DNA from: Nannocystis sp. RBIL2
GTDB lineage: Bacteria; Myxococcota_A; Polyangia; Nannocystales; Nannocystaceae
NCBI RefSeq assembly: GCF_026626745.1
Contig: NZ_JAPNJW010000001.1
Span: 5,440,001-5,504,000 of the forward strand
Reading direction: 5' to 3'
DNA length: 64,000 bases
The notes under the pieces were generated by a model that was not told the origin of the DNA, made no database searches, and worked only from the letters and a program-made list of their open reading frames with translations. Position numbers and translations under genes: made by a program. Shown here piece after piece: positions 55,871-64,000 of the stretch (positions within the stretch are counted from its first letter, which is position 1; each line of letters opens with the position of its first letter).

Positions 55871-56758
55871 ATGTCCGTCCTCGTCCCGCCGCAGCCTGCC
55901 GCGGTCTACGTATCTCGCCGCTCGCTACTGTCGCGCGCCCTCGCTGGCGAGCCCGCGATCTTCTTCGCCGGCGACCTCGTGCCGCGCAACTACGCGGCCA
56001 ACGTCTACCCGTACCGGGCGCACAGCCACTTCCTCTACTTCACGGGCGTCCACTGGCCGGGGGCGGTGCTGCTCGGCAGCGGCGACGGGTGGGAGATCTT
56101 CGCAGCGCCGCCGGCGCCGGACGATCCGTTGTGGATCGGTCCGAGCGCCACCTGGGACGATCTGCAGGCGGCCACCGGGGTGCGGAAGATCCGCCCGCTC
56201 GCCGAGCTGCGGACCGCGCTCGACTCCTTGCGCGGCGTCGCCACGCTGCCGGCGATCCATCCGCGCACGCGGGCGCGGCAGGCCTCGCTGCTCGGGCGGC
56301 CGTGGGGCGCGCACGACGAGTCCGAGTCGGGGGCCGTCGCGCTCGCGGGCAAGGACGCCGAGCTCGCCGACGCGGTGATCTCGTTGCGCCTGCAACATGA
56401 CGCGCCGGCGCTCGAGCTGCTGCGGCAGTCCGCGGAGGCCGCGCGTGCCGGTCACCTCGCGGGCATGGCGGCGACGCGGCCGGGGCGGCGCGAGGCCGAC
56501 GTGCGGGCCGCGATCGAGGCGGAGTTCGCCGCGCGCGGCATGACCCCGGCCTACGGCAGCATCGTCACCGTGCACGGCGAGGTGTTGCACAACGAGCACA
56601 GTCATCACCCGCTGCGGACCGGCGATCTCCTGCTCGCCGACTGCGGCGCCGACTGTCACGGCTGGGCCAGCGACGTGACCCGCACCTGGCCGGTCGCGGG
56701 CGCGTGGAGTCCGACCCAGCGGGCGCTCTACGACGTGGTGCGAAGTGGCCGGACTTGA
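55871..56758 (+). pseudogene. M24 aminopeptidase, C-terminal half missing
   Basis: ATG at 55871, 295 codons. The N-terminal domain of an aminopeptidase P/prolidase-type (M24) enzyme is complete, and the catalytic domain starts well (IVTVHGEVLHNEHSHHPLR, LLADCGADCHGWASDVTRTW, with two metal-binding Asp). The protein then stops after ALYDVVRSGRT, before the His and two Glu that complete the two-metal site. The rest of the gene is gone; the next bases belong to a methyltransferase fragment. The intact enzyme would cleave Xaa-Pro bonds; this product should be inactive. Confidence 0.75.
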
Positions 56759-57251
56759 AGTAGTCCGGGTCGGCAAGATCGGCGGCCGGATCCTCGCCAC
56801 CGTGCCGCTGCACGGCACCTGGGAAGAGGTCGAGGACATCTTCGCGGAGATCTTGCGCGACGCCGGCATGACCGCGGCGCTGCGCCGGCTCGAGGCGCTG
56901 CGGGCGATCCGCCCGACCGGGCCGCAGCTCGGCAAGATGCTGCGCAACCTCGGCGCGGTCGAGGACGACTACGTCATCGAGCACGAGCGCTTCCAGCTGC
57001 TGTTCCCCAGCGGCCGCGAGTTCCTGTTCGCCCCGGTCATCGAGCACGGCCCGCTGCAGATGTGGAAAGCCGTGATCGGCAAGGACGGCGCCCCGCAGGA
57101 GCTGTTCTGGCGCCTCAAGGAGGCGATCGACACCTACTACGCCGGCCACGTCCTGGCGGTCACGGTGCACGCGGGGCTCATCCACGTCGAGGTCGCCAAG
57201 GGCACCGCGCGGCCCGGTCCGCGGCTGGCGGCGCGGTTCTGGCGGCACTAA
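56745..57251 (+). pseudogene. Methyltransferase C-terminal half
   Basis: 168 codons, opening inside the end of the truncated M24 gene. GKIGGRILATVPLHGTW, LLFPSGREFLFAPVIEHGP and MWKAVIG, then AIDTYYAG, match the second half of a SAM-dependent methyltransferase of the small-molecule type, after motif III. It has no SAM-binding motif I of its own. The first codons (MAGLEVVRV) are not a natural N-terminus. The missing N-terminal half of this kind of protein lies next to it on the opposite strand (57252-57488). Confidence 0.65.
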
Positions 57252-57488
57252 CCGATGCAGCAGCTCGCCCGTGCCGCGCCCGGTCCCGCAGTGGATGTCG
57301 AGCGCGAGGACCTCGGGCAGGTTGGGCAGGTTGCGGACGATGAGCCGCGCGAAACGGTCGTGCCAGACCGGAGAGATCTCGCGGTCGAGCACCCGGGCGA
57401 CCCTTCGGTCGCGGAGCCCTGAAGCTCCGCCGCCGCGACTGTCTTGTGCGCTGTTGAGGTCGGAGAAGTCGTCCTCGTCGACCGCCAC
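57252..57488 (-). pseudogene. Methyltransferase N-terminal half
   Basis: GTG at 57488, about 79 codons: VAVDEDDFSDLN, LDREISPVWHDRFARLI, NLPEVLALDIHCGTGRGTGE. The last is motif I of SAM-dependent methyltransferases. The protein sequence ends abruptly at LLHRL, where the oppositely oriented C-terminal half ends. Together the halves look like one gene split by an inversion with loss of the middle (about 70 residues). Confidence 0.65.
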
Positions 57489-57522
57489 CGGGGTCCGCCG
57501 GAACGAGCTGGCCGGACGCGCC

Positions 57523-58717
57523 GTGGAGATCTCTCAACGACATCCCGCTGCTGCCGCGCCGGCAGAACTCCGGCGGCCTGCGGCGCTCGCCGTCCGAGTC
57601 GTCCGCCGCCCGCCCGGTCCCCACCGAGCTCCGCGGCGACGGCGAGAGCAGCGCTCACCGGGCCCTCGCCGAGCTGGCCCTTCGGCCAGGTGACTCCGCC
57701 ACCGCCGGCCGCCGCCCCAGCGGCCCGATCCCCCAGCTCCGCCGCAGCGAGCCCTCCGCCGGCCAGGGCGCCCGCCAGCCGACCTCCGGCCTTGCCGGTT
57801 CCGGCAAGCGCCCGGCCGCCGAAGCCGAGTCCGCCGCCGACGCTGCCTCCTCCTCCGGCCGGCGCCCGATCGCCGACGCCGAGAGCTCCGGCAAGCGCCC
57901 GTTCGACGCCGCCGACTCGGGCAAGCGCCCGCTCGGCCCCACCGAGACCTCCGTCGCCCAGCGGCCGCCCGACTCTGCCGCCTCCGGCAAGCGCCCCACC
58001 GAGACCTCCGTCGCCCAGCGCTTGCCCGACGCCGCCGCTTCCGGCAAGCGCCCCCTCACCGAGACCTCCGTCGCCCAGCGCTTGCCCGACGCCGCTGCTT
58101 CCGGCAAGCGCCCCCTCACCGAGACCTCCGTCGCCCAGCGTCTGCCCGACGCCGCTGCTTCCGGCAAGCGCCCCCTCACCGAGACCTCCGTCGCCCAGCG
58201 TTTGCCCGACGCTGCCACCTCCGGCAGCCGTGCCCTGTCCGACTCCGCCTCTGGCAAGCGTCCCTTGCCGGACCTGCGCAAGCCGACCTCCGGCCCGACG
58301 GCCGCGGCCGAGCGCTCGCCGTCCTCGCCGACCGCGGCCGCCGCCCCCGAGCCGAGCGCGCCGCGTCCGGCCGCCAAACCGGCAGCCCCGCCGGAGGCCC
58401 CCAAGCCCTCGTTTTCGTCGTTTCGCCTGCCCGAGCCGAAGGCCGCGGCCAGCGCCAGCTCGAGCGGCGCCTCGTTCCGGCCGCCGAGCTTCAAGCTGCC
58501 CGGCGGCGAGGACAGCTTGCCGCCGGTGCAGTCAGCCTTCCGCCCGCCGCCGAGCCCCGACGACGAGGAGGAGCCGGAGGAGATCGACGAACTCGAGCCG
58601 GTCGACGAGCTCGAACCCGACGACGAGCCGGCCCCGGTGGTCACCGCCCCGCGGCCGCCTCCGCCCAAGGCCCCGCCGCCGCGCCCGCCGAGCCTCAGCC
58701 CGGACAAGAAGAAGTGA
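57523..58717 (+). CDS. 20-residue-repeat protein, start frameshifted
   Basis: The frame is open from 57458 to 58717 and encodes SLNDIPLLPRRQNSGGLRR, a disordered Ser/Arg/Pro/Ala-rich region, repeats with GKRPLTETSVAQRLPDAAAS, and an acidic C-terminus. There is no ATG, GTG or TTG in that frame before 58022. A GTG at 57523 (GTG GAG ATC TCT) would join it if one base were missing near 57533. The repeats of 60 bases run at 58022, 58082 and 58142, with degenerate copies before and after. The protein is presumably disordered; function unknown. Its stop overlaps apbE (GTGA). Confidence 0.5.
57940..58239. repeat. 60-bp coding tandem repeat
   Basis: Units starting at about 57962 (shorter, 45-60 bases), 58022, 58082, 58142 and 58202 share the core ACCGAGACCTCCGTCGCCCA and GCTTCCGGCAAGCGCCCC. 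The copies at 58022-58201 are nearly identical, indicating recent duplication. They encode 20-residue units with no frameshift. Confidence 0.85.
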
Positions 58718-59958
58718 CCCGCCCCGCGCTCGCGGCCCTGGCCGTCCTCCTGCTCGGCTGCGGTCAGCCCCAGGGGACAGGTCCGAACAAACATGTCTCG
58801 AGCGACATGCCCGCAAAGACAGCCCCGGAGCCGGCGCCCACGCCCGCCCCGGAGCCCGAGGGCCCGCCCGTGCGCAAGGACGGCACGATCTACGCCGAGA
58901 CCCAGCAGATGGGCACCCGGGTCTCGATCAACGTCCACGTCGGCGAGCGCAAGCCGGCCGAGGCGGGGGCCGCGATCGAGGCCGCGTTCGCGGAGATCGA
59001 GCGCATCGAGCAGATCATGAGCGAGTGGCGCCCGAGCAGCGAGCTGTCGCAGCTCAACGACGGCGCCGGCGGGCCGCTGCGGCCGCTCAGCGCCGAGCTG
59101 TTCGAGGTCCTGCAGCGCAGCAAGGAGATCGCCCAGGCCACCGGCGGCGCCTTCGACCCCACCTTCTACGGCGTCGGCCAGCTGTGGAAATACGACCCCG
59201 GCAGCCGCCCGCCGACGCGCGAGGCGATCTTGGAGAAGCTGCCGCTGGTCGACTGGCGCTCGATCGAGCTCGACGCGACCACCCGCAGCGGTCGTCTCGC
59301 CAAGCCGGGCATGAAGATGGGCCTCGGCGCGATCGCCAAGGGCTACGCGGTCGACCGCGCCTCGACCGTCCTGCGCGAGCGCGGCTTCACCGACCACATC
59401 GTCGAGGGCGGCGGCGACACCTTCGTGTCCGGCACCAAGGGCGGCAAGACCTGGATGGTCGGCATCCAGCGCCCCGACGGCCCCGGCTCCGTCGCCGCCA
59501 TCCCCGCGCGCGACCGGGCAGTCGTCACCTCCGGCGACTACCAGCGCTTCATCGAATTCGAGGGCGTCCGTTACTCGCACATCCTCGACCCGCGCACCGG
59601 CTTCCCCGTGCCCGAGCAGCGCAGCCTCCAGAGCATCACGATCCTCGCGCCCAACGCCACCGAGGCCGACGCCTACGCCACCGCCGTCGCCGTCCTCGGC
59701 GCCGACGCCGGCTTCGAGTTCATCCAGTCGCACCCCGGCCTCGACGCCGCGCTCATCACTCACTCCGGCGAGCTGCGCGTCACCCCCGAGCTGGCCAAGA
59801 TCCTCGTCTACCCGCAAGACAAGCAGCCCGCTCCGTCGCCGCCCGCTCCGTCACAGCCCGCTCCGTCGCAGCCCGCTCCGTCGCCGCCCGCTCCGTCGCC
59901 GCCCGCTCCGTCGCCGCCCGCTCCGTCGCTGCCCGCTCCGTCGCTGCCCGCTCCGTGA
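58714..59958 (+). CDS. apbE: FAD:protein FMN transferase lipoprotein
   Basis: 414 residues from GTG at 58714, overlapping the previous gene by four bases. Lipobox LAVLLLGC. It transfers FMN from FAD to Thr residues of exported flavoproteins such as Nqr/Rnf subunits. Family motifs: ETQQMGTRVSINVH, SEWRPSSELSQLND, GAFDPTFYGVGQLW, KMGLGAIAKGYAVDR, VEGGGDTFV, SGDYQRFIEFEGVRYSHILD and ILAPNATEADAYATAVAVLG with the magnesium ligands. No Rnf/Nqr genes are nearby. Hairpin repeats (58775-58810) encode the linker after the lipid Cys, and a 15-bp repeat encodes a (PPAPS)n tail. Confidence 0.93.
   Translation: MTRPALAALAVLLLGCGQPQGTGPNKHVSSDMPAKTAPEPAPTPAPEPEGPPVRKDGTIYAETQQMGTRVSINVHVGERKPAEAGAAIEAAFAEIERIEQIMSEWRPSSELSQLNDGAGGPLRPLSAELFEVLQRSKEIAQATGGAFDPTFYGVGQLWKYDPGSRPPTREAILEKLPLVDWRSIELDATTRSGRLAKPGMKMGLGAIAKGYAVDRASTVLRERGFTDHIVEGGGDTFVSGTKGGKTWMVGIQRPDGPGSVAAIPARDRAVVTSGDYQRFIEFEGVRYSHILDPRTGFPVPEQRSLQSITILAPNATEADAYATAVAVLGADAGFEFIQSHPGLDAALITHSGELRVTPELAKILVYPQDKQPAPSPPAPSQPAPSQPAPSPPAPSPPAPSPPAPSLPAPSLPAP
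58775..58810. repeat. Double dispersed repeat in apbE linker
   Basis: GGACAGGTCC (58775-58784), then ACATGTC (58791-58797), TCGAGC, GACATGC (58804-58810). Two family units in tandem, encoding GTGPNKHVSSDMPAK between the lipobox and the ApbE domain. Confidence 0.6.
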
Positions 59959-60000
59959 TCGCCGGCCCGTCGCTGCCCGCTCCGAGAGCGCCCGCTCCGT
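59826..60000. repeat. 15-bp tandem repeat across the apbE stop
   Basis: GCCCGCTCCGTCGCC is repeated about nine times from 59827, encoding PAPSPPAPS at the apbE C-terminus. The array continues beyond the TGA (59956-59958) in degenerate form (TCGCTGCCCGCTCCG, GCGCCCGCTCCGTCG) to about 60000, so the stop codon lies inside the array. Confidence 0.75.
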
Positions 60001-60383
60001 CGCCACTGCTTCGTCGCCCACTCGGTGATCGCCGGTTTGACGAGCGTGCCGCGTCGAGGGCATCGCCTCGCCCACGTGCGAGGATGCGGCGCGTTCCTCG
60101 ACTTCCACGCAGCATCGTTGCGCCGCGGTCGATCCTCGCCGGCGAGCGTCCCGTTTTCGTGAGCCCTCCCGCCGCCGCCGATCTCGTCGAGCCTCGCTAG
60201 CCATCATGGCCCCGCCGATGCGCCCCGCGGAACTTCGAGCGGACGGCGATCCGGGCCTGCGCGGTCTCGCCGGTGCTCGATCTCGCCGCCGGGCATGGCC
60301 TGCGCGGATTCGCACGACGCCCCCTGCCTTCGATCGACAGCCCCTCCGTCGGCGCCCGCAAACTGGCCTAGACTCATCGCGAA
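59959..60383. other. 425-bp intergenic region after apbE
   Basis: Starts with the end of the 15-bp repeat array. GTGATCGCCGG occurs at 59956 and 60025. No convincing protein frame. It should include the promoter for the kinase at 60384; no clear element seen. Confidence 0.4.
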
Positions 60384-62722
<2,339 letters not shown>

Positions 62723-62726
<4 letters not shown>

Positions 62727-64000
62727 CCACCCCCGAGATCCTCGCCACCCAGGTCGACCTCTTCGGCCTCATGACGGTGCTCGGCGAGCACCTCTATTCG
62801 ACCCCCTTCGTCGCCCTGCGCGAGCTGGTCCAGAACGCCCACGACTCGTGCGTGCGCCGCCGCCTCGAGGACCCCGCCGCGTTCGCGCCCGAGATCCGCG
62901 TCGTCTGCGATCCGGGCGCCGGCACCCTCTCCGTCAGCGACACCGGCGCCGGCCTCACGCGCGACGAGATCGTCCGCTACCTCGCCACCATCGGCGCCGG
63001 CTACACCCGCAAGCTGCGCGAGCAGCACGGCAGCGACGACCTGATCGGCCTGTTCGGCCTCGGCTTCCTCTCGGCCTTCGTCATCGCCACCCGCGTCGCG
63101 GTCACCACCACCTCCTATCAATCGCCGGACACCACCCTCCTCTATCAATCGCGCAGCGGCGAGCGCTTCAGCATCGAGCCCGCCGCCAGTCGCCCCGTCG
63201 GCACCACAGTCACCCTGCACCTCAAGGACAACTTCCGCGAGCTCAGCGACGCCTCGGCCCTGCGCGCGCGCCTGTTGCACTACTGCGCCCTCCTGCCGCT
63301 GCCGGTCTACGTCGACGACGACGAGCTCGCGGTCAACGCCCAGCCCGCCCCGTGGCGCGTCGCCGACGCTCACCCGGCCCGCGCCCGCGCCCTCCGCCTC
63401 GAGTTCGCCCGCCGCCTCGAGCGTCGGTTCGAGCCGCTGTGCACGATCGACCTCGGCGCGCGCGAGGGCACCGACGTGCGCGGCCTGTTGTGGATCCACG
63501 ACGCCGCCACCTACGGCACCTCCGACAACCGCAACCTCCACGTCTACGTCCGCGGCATGCTGCTCGACGACGACGCGCGCGAGCTCTTGCCGCCGTGGGC
63601 CGGCTTCGTCAGCGGCGCGATCGAGTCGGCCAAGCTGACCCCGACCGCCTCGCGCGAGGACCTCCAGCGCGACCCCGCCTACCGGGCCGTCGCCGCCGCG
63701 ATCGCCGAGGCGCTCGTCGACGGCATGAAGCAGGTCGCCGAACGCGAGCCCGAGGCCTGGCGGCGCGTCCTCCTCCGCCACAACGAGGCCCTCCTCGGCG
63801 CCGCCCTGTGCGACGACCGATTGTTCGAGCTGCTCGCCGACGAGCTCACCGTCCCCACCAGCGAGGGCGACCTGCCCGTCGCAGTCGTCGCGCGGCGCGG
63901 CCAGGGCAAGCTGTACGCCAGCCTCAGCCCGCGCGGCGGCTTCGAGGAGGTCCTGTTCCGCGCCCTCCGCGTCCCCGTCGTCGTCGGCACCCGCTACGGC
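62723..64000 (+). CDS. Hsp90-like ATPase (HtpG-type), cut by window edge
   Basis: ATG at 62723 overlaps the kinase stop (ATGA). 426 codons are visible, still open at the end. The GHKL ATP-binding fold is clear: LRELVQNAHDS with the catalytic Glu34 and Asn38, VSDTGAGLTRDE with Asp73, GLFGLGFLSAFV and GTTVTLHL. The middle domain follows as in HtpG (RGLLWIHDAAT, NLHVYVRGMLLDD, PTASREDLQRDP). It could be a chaperone, but the kinase partner suggests a dedicated role such as a signalling or conflict system. Confidence 0.9.

Noticed and set aside
57940..58239. CRISPR-like array of regular repeats
   Set aside because: Units are 60 bp and contiguous with no unique spacers; they are translated 20-residue repeats.
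57655..59817. 720-codon leftward frame across the repeat protein and apbE
   Set aside because: Antisense of apbE and the 20-residue repeats; no coherent family motif and no conserved start context.

Overview
The window is 64 kb of very GC-rich, gene-dense bacterial DNA. It most resembles Myxococcota, and within them a Nannocystis-like member of the Nannocystaceae. The supports are: many secreted lipoproteins whose mature N-terminus is a long Ser/Thr/Gly/Asp linker followed by a Cys-rich or beta-rich module; an AgmX-type C-terminal domain; Hanks-type Ser/Thr kinases with GAF or TPR partners; a histone H1-like Lys/Ala tail; and frequent GTG/TTG starts. The lineage is inferred from protein character only. 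I found no rRNA, tRNA, CRISPR array, transposase or phage gene.

Layout. 1-9.6 kb: edge of a membrane protein gene, an FG-GAP propeller lipoprotein, a 56-residue acidic peptide, a VWA lipoprotein, a beta-helix (pectate-lyase-like) lipoprotein, an AgmX-domain membrane protein and an SDR epimerase. 9.7-13.8 kb: histidine kinase and P450 with overlapping 3' ends, then divergent homoserine dehydrogenase (hom). 14.1-18.7 kb: a hydrolase, two TetR regulators, a macrodomain-ADP-ribosylglycohydrolase fusion and a DUF4336 protein. 19-22.8 kb: birA, nadC, a HAD phosphatase coupled to a CPBP membrane protease, and a small hypothetical gene. 23.1-27 kb: dnaG-rpoD, the housekeeping primase and sigma factor pair. 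27-33 kb: a frameshifted propeller gene, a membrane-anchored protein, TerC, a GAF-kinase and an FGE/SUMF-domain protein with a histone-like tail. 33-40.2 kb: MGMT, hemE with a thioredoxin-fold lipoprotein, MscS, and hpt-add (purine salvage). 40.3-47 kb: P460-type cytochrome, double cyclase-like protein, a caspase-like/thioredoxin/HEAT lipoprotein and a ferritin-like lipoprotein. 47.2-51.6 kb: solitary DNA methyltransferase, YrdC/Sua5 protein, class II aldolase and a GT39-like membrane glycosyltransferase. 51.9-55.8 kb: three surface lipoproteins. 55.9-57.5 kb: a scrambled stretch holding half an M24 peptidase and two halves of one methyltransferase in opposite orientations. 57.5-60 kb: a 20-residue-repeat protein and apbE. 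60.4-64 kb: a TPR kinase translationally coupled to an Hsp90-like ATPase that runs off the window.

The most unusual global signal is a dispersed family of short inverted repeats built on GACATGTCC - loop - GGACATGTC (variants with CTG for ATG). Copies lie between genes, just after stop codons, across start codons and inside coding sequences, where they tend to encode linkers. One copy sits exactly where the FGE/SUMF domain meets the histone-like tail. Other points of interest are the macro/ARH fusion, the kinase-Hsp90 pair, the rearranged methyltransferase and a decayed duplicate of the birA 3' end.
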